Shown here: positions 1 to 11,739 of the stretch, piece by piece
Numbering within the stretch: position 1 is the stretch's first letter
Layout of the letters: every line of letters starts with the position of its first letter
From: Hyphodiscus hymeniophilus
Lineage: Eukaryota; Ascomycota; Leotiomycetes; Helotiales; Hyphodiscaceae
Assembly (NCBI GenBank): GCA_016508695.1
Contig: VNKQ01000017.1
Coordinates: 434,001 to 498,000 of the forward strand
Reading direction: 5' to 3'
DNA: 64,000 bases
The notes under the pieces: generated by a model
The model's database searches: none
Seen by the model: the letters and a program-made list of their open reading frames with translations, nothing else
Told to the model about the DNA's origin: nothing
Program-made: the position numbers and the translations under genes

Positions 1-678
1 TCCAGTTCTTCTCCCTTGAACTCTCAATTAATTGTAAGAATGTTGCACAGCTGTTTCAAACTGCCGGTACAGTCAATCTCTTAATAAACAAAGAAGACAG
101 GTGCAAAGCTGCGGGCAAGGTCGTAGAATACGTATCGCAGAATGTCTTTCGAGGTGTGAAAGACTTGTTGATTTTTAAATCGTCGGGAACAAGCTCATTC
201 CAAATGTAGGTTCTAAGCTATGCTTATGTTGAGATGATCTTTGGACATGGGGTTCAATGATTACGGCCGAGGTCCAGAAACAGCTGCATGGAAGAAAAGG
301 CGGGGGCAACCCACATGATAGGGGGTGCGGGAAGGGGCAACTTGATGCCGGCGGCAGTGAAACGGCCCGTAAGACAATATCTTCATCGAAGTCCGGATTG
401 CTCGTTGCGACCGGTGAGGATGCTACTGTTGTTTCCAACTACAAAATAAAGCTTGCCCAGTGTATATACGTGTCTTGCATATTACGCAATAATGATTGGT
501 GGATCGGGGCTATCAATAATAAGATAGGTATTATGGTACACTCCTTCACGATTGCCGAATCTCTCGTCAGTTTGACCTTACCAGTGTTTATATCGCGAAT
601 ACACTTCGATATAATCGTACAATGCGTAGTATGTACTTCTACATTATCTTACAGCCTGATCATCAAAACTTTCTATTC
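1..678. other. Left flank, no supported gene
   Basis: Short open frames exist on both strands, but none has a recognisable domain, a convincing start or a splice structure. The right part is probably the 3' flank of the mitoribosomal gene that ends at 679. Confidence 0.4.
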
Positions 679-1961
679 CTATCGTCTCACAGCAACCTTC
701 TTTGCCTTTCCCTTGGTGCCTGCTCCCTTCCCAGCCATGGCCATCGCCGGCACAGGAGAGGGTTGAGCAGCAGCTCTCGAGAACGCCTCCTCGATCTGCT
801 TGACGCCATCCACAAGCTGACCAGTGAGTAGCCGCCTCTGATCCTTTAGCTCAGCATTCGCTCGAAGCTTAGCCAGCTCCTCTTTGCGTTCCCTCGTCAT
901 CTTCCATGATTGAGGAAAAGTAGGTTTGATGGTAAACTTATGATGTCTCATATCAAAAGGTACATCTTCAAAGGTATCCGTTGGGTCCTGCGGCTGTCAG
1001 ATTGAGATCAACTAGGAGACATGGTGCACATACTCTGGCTTCCCGTAACATATCATTAACCGCATCTCCAAGGTATCTCTTGTTCTGAGCCTGTGACGGA
1101 AACATCTCGCAGCTCATCTTGACAATATCCGTCTCAGGGTTATATCGCACTCCAGCCAACTTGATGAGCTTCGACCTCTGGATTTGAGTCAAGTCTGGCA
1201 TATCCTGCGTGCAAAATTCCATGACAACTTTCTTCTCGGCAGGATGTTGCTCGCCCATATATGTTGTATATCTAAATCTCAACGGTTCAGTTTGTGTGGG
1301 TGGTTCGAACGGCTTTGCATATTCTAGGGTAAACATTAGCAGCTTTCTCTTACAGCGCAAAACCAGCCGGGAACATACTTGACAAGAGAGGCATCTCCCA
1401 AGCAGCCAATCTTGCATAATGTCTCATCTCCCTATGCTGTTCCAGCTCTCCATGCGCCAGACTATTCATATCCTCCAAAAGATTCGTCTCCATATCAAAA
1501 TCATCGTCCTCGAAAGGTTCCTGTTCCCCCAAATTCAAGAACGTATTCTTGAGCTTCTTCGTCTTCTTTGTCACTTCGGGCTGAATGAGCCCCGTCTCAT
1601 CCAAGGCTTCCATCACATCCGAGTTGTACTCTTCCGCCAGCCCCGATTGCTCCAGAGTGCGGAGCCCGTGTGACAATTGCTTGAAACGTTTCGTCGGGTC
1701 GTCATCCGAGAGTTTCGCGATCTCTTTTGATTGCGCTTCGAGTTTCTCCAACGCAGCGAGTTCCTTTTCACTGAGCCCATTTGATTCATCCTCGTGGATA
1801 CCAGAGAATCGTCCTGTTGATTTGTCCGAGTCTTGGAGAAGGGGCCGCACTGTGTTAAAGGCTCTCCGTCTGCCAACCGATCGTGTAAGATATTGTTGTG
1901 CACGTGGCCTACATTGACAGCTTCGCACAGTGAGGCGGAAGCTTTGCAGAGCCGTGGCCAT
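679..1961 (-). CDS. RSM24: Mitochondrial small-subunit ribosomal protein mS35 (Rsm24-like)
   Basis: Component of the mitochondrial 37S ribosomal subunit. Three exons on the minus strand: 1961-1379, 1323-1034 and 993-679. They sum to 1188 nt, giving 395 residues in frame. The introns (1324-1378 and 994-1033) have GTATGT donors. The start (MATALQSFRLTVRSC) opens a basic, hydroxylated presequence suited to mitochondrial import. A charged linker follows, then the conserved core (FRYTTYMGEQHPAEKKVV, then QRSKLIKLAGVRYNP, residues about 215-270), and a Lys-rich tail. The family call comes from recognising this core; the residue-level domain limits are approximate. The 40-nt second intron is short but keeps the frame. 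The gene shares a 412-bp upstream region with the divergent ALG13 gene. Confidence 0.87.
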
Positions 1962-2373
1962 GACTGTGTTGTTCTCAAATGTCCTTGCCCGTGACGAACA
2001 AAATCGTGAGCCTCTATGTATTTTGGAGCTAGTAAGCTATTGCCAAAATGCTTAGCGCACAAAGAACCCATCCAATCGGTCAATAAACCTCCGTCCTCTA
2101 ACCAAATTCGAATGAAATAGGTTCCAAACATGCAGTACACAATCTCTACAGTCAAGGCCTTCGCAAGACCTACACCAAACATCGCTCAGTCCATTGGAGA
2201 GATAATCACATCAACCCAGGAGCTGTTCAGCAAAGAGCTTTGGTTCGCGTGGAGTGGATGTCCCTGACGCCGCAACCTACTGGAAGAGATACGACCTAAC
2301 CTTGATCCTTCGACTTCTCACCTTCAATTGGGGCATTCCTATCGAAAGGCTCAAGAGCAGAGTTGGCCTGACC
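1962..2373. promoter_or_regulatory. Divergent promoter region between mS35 and ALG13
   Basis: This 412-bp gap separates two ATG codons pointing away from each other, so it should hold both 5' leaders and a shared promoter. I see no unmistakable TATA box. The frame of ALG13 stays open to about 2254 without an ATG, so the 2374 start is the first ATG in that frame. Confidence 0.5.
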
Positions 2374-3116
2374 ATGAGTGGAAACAAGGAAGAGCGTGCA
2401 GAGAAGCCAAAGTCTCGCAAACAATGCCTCATCACAGTCGGCGCAACGGCTACCTTTGAGCAACTCATTAGAGCTACCTTATCTGTTTCAGTGGTCGAGA
2501 AACTCATGGAGAAGGGCTTCTCTCATGTCAGTTATCAGTGCGGTGACTCGTTTGCGCTTTTCAACGAACTTTTGCCTGAGGAGAGGGAGAAGCAGTTGTT
2601 GTTCAAGGTCGAAAAGTTTGCATTCAAGCCCAAGGGATTGGGTGAGGAGATTAGGAAATGCAAGAAGGTAGACGGGCAGTCTGAAGAAGGTTTGGTGATT
2701 AGCCACGCTGGTATTTCCCCCTGAAATTCGCTGAAGCGTTCACTAATCATGTGATCCAGGTGCTGGTACTATCTTGGATGTTATGAGAATGGGAGTTCCA
2801 TTGATCGTTGTTCCAAATCCGAGCTTGCTGGATAACCATCAGTCCGAGTTGGCGGAAGAATTGGAGAGACAAGGTTATGCCACACAGGGTGGTATCAAGT
2901 GAGTCTACCATTGTGTACGGTAGATATGCTCTACTGACTGTGAAAAGTGATTTGGCGGATGCCATCGATATTGCGTGTGCAATGGCGAAGAAGAAGACTT
3001 GGGGTCAAGAGAATAAGGTGAAGGGCGTTGCGACGATGATGGATGAGGCGGTGGGAGCAGTACATAGTCCTCGTGAGGAGGAGGATCTGTCTCTGCGTTT
3101 GGATGGAACAAGATAG
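2374..3116 (+). CDS. ALG13: UDP-GlcNAc transferase catalytic subunit Alg13
   Basis: Cytosolic catalytic half of the ER-membrane Alg13/Alg14 complex, which adds the second GlcNAc to the dolichol-linked precursor for N-glycosylation. Exons are 2374-2710, 2760-2898 and 2948-3116, summing to 645 nt (214 residues). The family is shown by the N-terminal CLITVGATATFEQLI and, made by splicing at 2710/2760, the glycosyltransferase-28 signature SHAGAGTILD, followed by GVPLIVVPNPSLLDNHQ. The length is close to other fungal Alg13 proteins. It has no membrane segment, as expected, since Alg14 supplies the anchor. The start is the first in-frame ATG. Confidence 0.92.
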
Positions 3117-5635
3117 ACTGATTGTTTTGATGGATTGAGTTGGATGACTAATGGGGCGTTACGGATGGGGGATGATACCCGATTCAATGAAAATGTCTGA
3201 ACGAAGATTTCAATCGTGGGATCTTTAGTTCTGGTCGAATGGCTCATTTTTAGGGAGTGATTCTTGCTGATTCGGAAATGCAAGTCTTGTGACCTACTGG
3301 AAGTCTCCAGTGACGCTCTTATGGTTTACACTTTCGTAACAAGCTTCATTTTTTAGAATTCTATGGCTTGGAAGTTTCCAAATTCAAAAGCGGGTAATTG
3401 TCACAAATATCACAAATGGTCTGACAAAACGAGGTGTATCCGACTTCCTCTTTGGAGCTCTCCAGATACCATTCCAAGGGAGTGCCGGTAACGAGTCATT
3501 GAGTGGAAGTCCTCAATACTGCGATTTCTCTAACCATTTGTCCGACCAACGCCGCAATTCTCACTCGAAGATTTTCTGCTACATTCCCCTGATATCAGAT
3601 ACAATGTCTTTCAACCAATCACCATTCGAGAATCTCTCTCCTGCGACCGGAGAAGCACTCATATTTCAAGAGTTGATTCTCTTTGTCTCTTTAGGTGGTT
3701 CGGCCCGGCTTGGTGTTCGATTACCGGGATAAAACTTATACCCCTGGCCTTATCAGACGCGATATGCAGCTATGTCGAAGTACAGGTATGCAGGCATAAG
3801 TTACGTCTAGTTCATAGTACAAGGCACCCTTACCACTCTCTTGCTGTTTGACAAAGCCATTTCTACGGGGGCTTGTTTACGGAAGGAAAGGTGTTTCGAG
3901 GGTCCTCGAGCTCGCCGGCGTAGCTTAAATGGCATGAGATTTCATCCAAAACTGACCCTGTACGTCGATCTTAATAGACCGCACTAGACATAACTTATGC
4001 CTGTATACCTGTACGTCCATATGGAGTAGGCGATGAGTGACAAAGGTTCAAGTGGCCGGGCGCCTTGAGCCTCATCAAAAAGGCAAATAGAAAGAGAGCA
4101 GTGACATCACGACTTTGCATATTTCAATAAGGTACTTCAGTAAGGTACTTACAGATAGTACTTCCCCACAGCCGAGGACTTACTAAAATATTAGTAAAAT
4201 AAGCGAGATGTTTATCATTGATGGACAAGACAATTTCATCCATACTCAATTAAGGGCGAATATGGAAAAAAAAAAAAGACAAAGATCTTCTCCCTGCCGC
4301 GCGTCACGTACGTAGACCAAATATTAAGATGCGAGGATTCTTCTCCAGAACGGTTCAAATACCAATGTGTATCGCCGTCAGATCCCCGGTTGTTTATTTA
4401 CCCCGCAGAAAGGTCTTGTTAGCGACGACGACGACCGGGTCCACATCGGCCAATCTTTGCTGGCCGAGAGCTCCACCAGCTCCCCTCGCTCTCCAGACGT
4501 CACCTTTCTATCAGATCACCACTTTTCTACTATTTTTCGCTTTCTGTTGCCACGCCACCTTGAAGAAGCTTATGCCCGCTACAGCCGAAGCTCTGGCAGC
4601 CGTATGCAGCTGCTTTGGGCACTTGCATACGCAATACCTTACGGTCTGCAGAGGGGTTTACCCCGCATCGCATCCTTCCAATGCTTCCACCGAAAGAAAT
4701 CCGAGGCCATGACTTTCGAGAGGAGAAGTTTCTCGTCTTGAATTTGAGTACGCGTGTCTTCAGAGCAAAGACAGACTAGAATCGGAAAGAAAACTCCCAA
4801 AATCTACCGCATGACTTTGCAACCCGTTACCTATTGTGACCCGGGCACTATACCCCGCATGCCTTACCCCGGATCGAAACTGTCATTATCCATCTGAACA
4901 AGGGACCTACGCTTCAGGTCCAAACTCGGCGAGTGCGGAGAGAGTTCGGGATATGGGCAGTGTACATCTCAGATTTGAGATCGGACGTGGCTGAAGCTTG
5001 ATTATCTTCAAGCTTTTTGAGGCACAACTACGCCATGACTCCACCCCTGTCACTACAGTCTACTGGACTTCCAAATGTAACACGTAGGTCTAAGTGGTCA
5101 TACTACATGACAATTGAGATGGCGGTAGTCCAACGTGCTAGACTTGCGAACGTCGTCGGCAGTCGCTATTTGGCTGTCATGAAAGTTCTACCGGGAAAAG
5201 TACCAGAAGTAGTCAGGTTATTTCCTTCGTTCTAGTGTCAATCGATGCGATGTACAGCATAACATCGCTCTTTGATTGAAGTCTGTTGAGCAAGTGCGGC
5301 TTAGTCTTTGTGTAAATGATCTAATGCAATTGATGGTCTATTTGGAGATTCAATGCATGCGGCACATCAGGGGCCTACTGTACTGCACGTTAACCCATAG
5401 CCATTACAAAAAACGTGGTCATCCGTTACCCCTCTTGCCAAGTTACGTCGATCTACCTTGCTGGACGCAAGATCATTTCTCCCTAGTGGTCATCGCCTCG
5501 GCACGATGGACTCTGAAGCATGTCTAGTCCTAATGTCTACGATGTTTGTCATTGTTGTTCCTGGACATATATTGACTATCGGCTCCGTCCATTGTTCGGC
5601 TCCCCTCACGTTTTCATCCACCTCCCACCATCACA
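3117..5635. other. Gene-poor interval of 2.5 kb
   Basis: No ORF here looks coding. The interval contains an A12 run near 4266, a short repeated taaggtactt motif near 4132-4151, and overlapping 124-127 codon frames at 4329-4741 that lack family resemblance. The last 100 bp should contain the promoter of the oxalate decarboxylase gene. Confidence 0.4.
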
Positions 5636-7313
5636 ATGCAGGACGTCATCCAGATAATTTGTTCATTTGCTGCTGCAGGATTGCTCCCAGCAGTTCTTGC
5701 AGCCCCAGCTCCTCAATTGGATTACGCTGAGAACACTGGGCCAGTAGCTGGTGTCAGCCCACCCATTCCTACAGCTACCGCCTTCTCAGGTTCTCTGTAT
5801 GGCGACGAAAGTCTCTTGGGAGAAGTTGCAAAACCATCTCCTATATCCGGTGGTGACTCTGCAATCGTTTCAGACTTCCCACTCGTCAACGGCCAAGAGG
5901 CAGATTCAAAATTGGGGCTGTATCTGGATTTCAACAGTGTAGAAAATCCCCAGCCTCTTCGAGGAACAGGTGGTCAGACGCAGCCAGGTCCGAGTAAGTC
6001 AAGTTATTCGCCCTGAGTCTTGGAAGACACTCACGTCTATCAGGAACCTTCGAATACGAGAAGCTGAACCCGGATCTCTACGCACCTCCCGGTACAGATT
6101 CAGGGAGCATTGATCAAGCACAATGGCCAATGGGTCTGAGTCACAATCGGTTCGGAACAGGAAAGCAATCAGGCTGGGCTAGACAACAAAATACAGATCA
6201 ACTCCCAGCTGCAGCGGAAATGGCTGGCGTGAACATGCGGCTAGCACCACATGCATATCGCGAATTGCACTGGCATATTGCCAGTGAATGGGGCTTGATT
6301 CTGAAGGGAAGTGTTCGGTTGTCAGCCATGAATGAGGATGGCGAAACATTCATTGACGACGTGGGAGCAGGGGATGTATGGGTATTCCCAGCAGGCGTCC
6401 CGCATTCAATCCAAGCACTGGATGAAGGTGTTGAATTCCTACTCGTGTTTGACCAGGGAGACTTTTCCGAGGACAACACATTCCTGGCCAGCGAGTTGAT
6501 GCTTCGGAATCCTAAGGAAGTGCTCTCCAAGAACCTGCAAGCTCCCATCTCAGCATTCGACAACCTGCCCACTGACCAGCTTTATATCTTCGGCGGGACA
6601 GCAGCTCCAGCCGATATTTCCGAACAGAATATGACCGGTCCGGCAGGGATCCTCCCACACACAATGAATCTTACACCTACCACTGGTCCCAACAGCAACC
6701 CTACACGGTGCCTGGGGGATCAGTGAAGATTCTTGACTCAACCACCTTCCCAATCTCAACTTCATTCGCTACAGCCCTTGTTGTCGTCGAGCCGGGAGCT
6801 ATGCGCGAGTTGCATTGGCATCTGACGTCGGACGAGTGGAACTTCTTCATCCAAGGATCCGCCCGAATCACACTCTTCAACGCTCCTGATGCCTCACGGA
6901 CATTCGGTACGTCCTCCTCTCTTTGCCCACCCCCAGATTAACCCCACACCTAACAGCCCCCAGATTACACAGCAGGAGACGTAGGATATATCCCCGTTTC
7001 CCAATCCCACTACATCGAGAACACGGGGACCGAAGACGTGATCTTCCTCGAAGTCCTGCAACAGCCCAAATTCACCGACATCTCCGTCGCTCAATGGCTC
7101 GCCCTCACACCTAAGCAAGTTGTCAAGGATACCCTGCACTTGCCTGATTCAGTCCTCGATAACCTACCCAAGACGAAGACGTACCTTAAGGTCGGGAATC
7201 AGAACTTGACAGCCTTGGCGGGCAATCCTAATGGTACGGCTGCTTTTGATACTTCTGGGAACACCGCATCGCCTGCTCCGGGGAGGAAGATCAAGAGGAA
7301 GTTCTTTGGTTAG
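5636..7313 (+). CDS. Secreted bicupin oxalate decarboxylase, with one frame break
   Basis: Converts oxalate to formate and CO2 with manganese bound in cupin barrels. Exons are 5636-5993, 6044-6906 and 6964-7313. Residues 1-22 form a signal peptide (hydrophobic stretch then AAPAPQ). Cupin 1 has the metal motif HWHIASEW (about residues 195-202) and a later PHS histidine; cupin 2 has HWHLTSDEW and SHYIENTG. The exon sum is 1571 nt, one short of a multiple of 3. The reading frame changes between PAGILPHTMN and SYTYHWSQQQPYTVPGG, around 6664-6671, while both flanks match the family. No intron fits there, so this is either a one-base deletion in the gene or an assembly error. Apart from the break it looks intact. 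Sclerotiniaceae and other oxalate producers carry such genes. Confidence 0.88.
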
Positions 7314-7864
7314 TTGCGATTGTAGGCGATGTGAGCGGGAGGGAACGATACCATATATGAATCGCATAAATACCTCAAATCATAACGCATAATCATACTA
7401 TGAGGAGTGATGATGAGTTGTCTTCTAAATTGCCATTCCCCACCCACGATCTGCTAAGCAAAGGTAAGTGCGATGAAGACCGCTAATCATGCTTGATCTA
7501 AAAACTCACCACCCTTGACTCTGAACGACTCAGCCATTAGAAAATCAAGAGAAGTGACCAGTCAACAGTGAAGATAGGATTCTAATAGAATTCTAATGTT
7601 TCGTATTCCAAAAATCTTGGTCCTACTTAACTAAATTCGTAGGTCCTGTTGCGTCCTGTATCTATTGTGCTTGTCGTTTCCGACCACGTTTCAGGGTGAA
7701 TAGCCAACACCGCCGGAAAAAAACACTTCTAACCCGTCATCAATCATCATCATGGATATCCAATTCTGTCTCCTCGCCTTTCCCACATCACCCAGAAAAA
7801 ATATCCTCTACCCCACTCCAAGCTCCGTTCTTCCGTTCCTCCCAATAACCCTCCTTCCCACCCT
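7314..7864. other. Convergent 3' region between oxalate decarboxylase and OSBP genes
   Basis: A 551-bp gap between two converging genes. It should hold two terminators and polyadenylation regions; I see no coding signal. Confidence 0.4.
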
Positions 7865-10856
7865 TCAGCCTCCAGATCTCCTCCCCTCGTCACCACCCTC
7901 GACCTTAACAAACCACCTCGGTCGATGCGTCTCTCCCTTCTCCTCAGTAAGCTTCCTCCTGACCCTCTGCTTGTCCTCCAGCCTTGCCTTCCACCGCTCT
8001 GCCTCATCTAACTCCCCTCGTTCCGCCGCCCGTTGATCCGGTCTCAGCCTGGAATCCGTAATAGGTAGCTTCCCCTTCTCAAGCTCCGTGATCTCATTCA
8101 GACCGGCCGCGAATGTCGTTAACCCATAACGTTGCGCAGCATTGTCAACAAGCTCACCCACGTGCCAGATTTCTCCTCCCGCTGACTTCCCGGCTTCGAG
8201 GATACGCAGTGAGGTTGTCCAGGTCCCGGTCAAGGAAATACCGGTATGGCCACCGTCTGAATTGTACGAGTCAACCTGTACGTCTTCGGAACGGCCTCCG
8301 AACATCCCTTTCTGCTTGAACTCGGCTACAGCTCTAGCACCTGTACTTTCGTTGGTCACAGTCATGGTGCCAACTGGCTCAACGTACTTTTCGCCCATTA
8401 CCACATTTCGTAGAAAGACTGTAGCCACGTTCCAGCTGTAGAACTCCTCGCTGCCGTCAGGGTGGCGCAATGTGATACGAACACGGCCGTCAGTGATGAG
8501 CTCCGCGCTCTTACCCCAAAATTTCTGCGTCGGGGCTGGAGATTGACTGAATGACCAATTCGTAGAGTCGGCCTGAATGGCCATACGGACTGGTCTGTGA
8601 CTGACTTTCTCAACAAGGAGGCGGAAACCACCTGGGACTTCTTTGTCTGTTCTCACGAGCTCAAAAGTCTCGCCTAGCATTGGATTGAACGGTTTTCGGA
8701 TGGCACGCTCCCGAGCACGACCAGAGCTGAACTGCGAGATGGCGAAGGCGGTTACGTGGATCAGCCGTTGAGCGGGGGCTTTATGGGAGGCGGCTGTGTC
8801 GAGAATCTGGGAGTACTCGAGTTGTTCGGCAACACGTTGAATAAGGGAAATAGGTTCGTTAGCTGAGACAGGCATGCTGATTGTGCTGAGGTCTTTGCCG
8901 ACGTTTTTACGGAGGAATCCGATCAGACTGGGTGGCATTACTGTTGCTGGTGGGATGACTTTACGACGTTTGACGAGGATGGGAAGTGGTAGTGGATCGA
9001 GGGTCTTAGGTTTTGCAGGGAAGAGCGAGGCGGCGCCGTTAATGAGGGGTGCTAGATTGTCGTCTTCGGATGATAGCGAGGATGCATCTGTTACGAACTC
9101 GTCCTCGGCTTCGGATGGCTGGGTGTCTTCGTCGCCTCGTCGATCTATCATAAGTACTTGTGATCGGTCTGGGTCACCAGATTCCGCATCGTAGAAGTCC
9201 CCTGTGGATGTTGAGTCCATACTTACTCTTGAGGTTGACGTCGGCGCGGGCATTCTACGTCGTTTGCTATTCGCTAACAGTGTCGAGAAGTCAAGCAGAA
9301 CATGATCCAAGTCACTTAGCAAAGCCTCGCAATGCTCGTGCATGCTCCCTTCTTCTTGGTTTCTCAGTCTACGCGAAGAAGGCACAGAGCCATTGGCGCT
9401 AATTGTGGTAACTGTCGACGAAGCTGGCACAGCGAGCTGTGTCGAGATGCTTCGTCCAAAAAGTTGAGGCGTAGGTGGTGCACTTGACTTTCGTTTCCAA
9501 AACGATCGTCTTTCAGGAGCCCCAAAATAGTCTCCATGCTCGTCCTCTGCCGCTGGGCTGCCCGTTGATAATCCAAGCCCAAGACCAAGCGGGAGGCGAG
9601 ATTCTCGTTTCTTACCAGGAGCAGTGTCTTTCGATAGGCGACGAATAGCGTCTCGAGTGCCAACGATCCTGCTGACAAGCGCTTCCACTTGCTCCCATTC
9701 CCGCTCCTCATCCAGATTCAAACCTGGAGTCGGCACTCCTGTCGTCCTAACTCGTAGGCCCTCTGGATTAGGAGTTGCATTAACATCCACACCTCTCGCG
9801 GTGTTACTCGCTTTCTGAAGAGCTCCAGTCCACTCATCAAAGTCTTTCACATTGCCAGCCTTCAAATGCCAAATTTCGGCACCAGAATCAATGCTAATTT
9901 CCCTCCTGCGCTCGTCTGCGGTGATCGCAGCAAGACTTAGTGGGATCGCTCCTCTCAGAGCAGAAGAGTTCCGACTGTAATAGTACGACAATGTACAGGA
10001 TGCAAAATCCAGCGAAAAATATCTCCGTGCGTAGCCTTGGCCCTTCTTTCTTCTTCGTTTCTGTAACACTCCAACATGGTATGTTGCAGTTGCATTATCA
10101 CTGTCATGTCTCCCTTGCACAGAGTTTCCCCTGCTACCAGCATTGCCGAGAGCCAGGTTGCTCTGTAAACTATCCACAGATGCCGAGGCTGACGCTGTCA
10201 AGTTCGGGCTCTGGTTTTTGCCAATGTTCGTCAAAGCAGCCAAACTTGACATTCCTGCTAGGCTCTGCTGATGGTGCGTCGAATGCGGCGGCGCATTCGA
10301 AGGGTATGTGAGGAGAACAAAAGTAGCTGTCTTCGAAAACTGCTTAGAAAACGTATTATCAAATACCAATCCATACATCCCTCCATGTCCAACGGCAACT
10401 GCATGTGTACCCATAGAAACCTTATCCGCCTCACACTTCCCATGCCATTGTATCGATATGAAGCCTTTCGCCCTTAGCTGCTCCTGCGCTGTAGAGAGAT
10501 CGTTGCGCTCCTTTGCATTCGAAGTCCGTCGCTGCTGTTCGAAACCGGGCTCGAGTGAGGGGATTGAGGTTTGGGAGTCTTCCAGCACAGCCGGATGCTG
10601 CGGAGTTGCACCGCCATTTGTTCCTGGGTGTTTAAAAATTCCAAAGTTTCTGGCAGATTGTTAGTGAGTGTCCTTCGCTTGCAAATGGGACGTACATAGA
10701 TTTCTTGTGTGGTTGGATGCTCCAAGAGATTGTGTGTCCCTCATCGACTCTCACCCAGCGCACAATATAAGACTGTCCAAATCAGCAATCCTCCCATTTA
10801 CAGAGATGAGCTCTGCATACCTTGCTATGGATCTCCAATTGCTCTAAACCCGCCAT
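7865..10856 (-). CDS. Oxysterol-binding protein, Osh3 type (GOLD-PH-FFAT-ORD)
   Basis: Lipid-transfer protein acting at ER contact sites. Exons are 10856-10821, 10772-10696 and 10649-7865, summing to 2898 nt (965 residues). The start MAGLEQLEIHSK comes from a 36-nt first exon. Order of parts: N-terminal GOLD-like region (about 1-130, with SYIVRWVRVDEGHTISWS), PH domain (about 228-320, GVLQKRRRKKGQGYARRYF), an FFAT-like motif DFYDAES for binding VAP in the ER, then the sterol/PI4P-binding ORD from about 600 (PSLIGFLRKNVGKDLS, FNPMLGETFELV). In the ORD the family signature EQVSHHPP reads EKVSHRPV. The architecture fits Osh3/ORP rather than short Osh proteins. The subgroup is inferred from domain order. 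Confidence 0.9.
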
Positions 10857-11739
10857 GGTGCCTCAATACGTCCGTTTACTGCGAATGCACGTCAAGCCCA
10901 GCAGCCCGTCAACAACTCAAGAATGCACGGTCTAGCCTAGATTTCGGCAGGAAAGTTTGCATGGAAGATATTTCGCAGAGCTCCAAGTAAGAGCGATAAG
11001 GTTGAGAGCGCATTCGTAGCTCCTAAGATTCAGGGTCCCAAGTCCAAAGTCCCGATGCGATTTACGTGTTTATTCTGGTCTCTGCTGACGGGGCTGGTTA
11101 TCCGCGCCGTTCGCTGGCCTTGGTATGCTGCGCCACAAGATACCGTAGAACACACAGTTAGGATTCTGAAGTTCAAGACAAAGACTAGAATATTGGAGAG
11201 GGAAGAAGACAGAGTCTTAAGGGGCTCCGGGAAGTGTGGAAGTGATGGCAAAAAAGAAGCCATAGGAACAACATGGTTCGTTTTATCACCAGGGCAGTTC
11301 AGAATTATGTCGCCCGGACTGCCCGTTTCAAGAGGCTATTTAGTGGCGACAGCTACCCGGTAGCCTGGCTGACTATCAGCCTTGCATTGTCAACAAAATA
11401 CGACAGTTAGCTGAGACGTCGAGCATGTGTGAACGGCGCTTTTAATTAATAATCCTCCTGCCTCTCGTACTGTCTTCAAGCTGACGTGAACCCGTCTCCA
11501 GATCGAGCTTCAAATAGGCAAATGATTCATGCGAAATCAGAAGGGGCACCTGGGCATGTTGTCCACCTAGATTAATAAAGGCTAACAAGTAGGTGGAATT
11601 CCCGAGGCTGTACCTCAACGCTTTTGTACCTCCGCAAATGCTCTGTGGATCCCGTTAATCCTAATATACACATGAGGAGCTGTTGCTCCGCCAGATCCCA
11701 AGTCCACTCTAAAGTTTTCCTTCCATGGCACTCAGACAC
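10857..11739. other. Region between OSBP 5' end and SPT6 3' end
   Basis: It should hold the OSBP promoter and the SPT6 3' flank. A 102-codon plus-strand frame at 11055-11363 starts with a signal-like stretch but has no known domain and lies in the promoter; I do not call it. Confidence 0.4.

Noticed and set aside
1613..2182. 189-codon minus-strand frame overlapping mS35
   Set aside because: Shadow of the real mS35 exon in another frame.
4329..4741. Overlapping plus-strand frames of 124-127 codons
   Set aside because: No domain, no codon bias, two overlapping frames open at once in C/T-rich DNA, and no splice partner.
6610..6730. An intron to explain the oxalate decarboxylase frame change
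   Set aside because: Candidate GTCC...CAG segments are either 9 nt or would delete the conserved SYTYHWSQQ stretch.
11055..11363. 102-codon plus-strand ORF with a signal-like start
   Set aside because: Lies in the OSBP promoter, Arg/Lys-rich after the hydrophobic start, no Cys pattern or family resemblance; could be chance.
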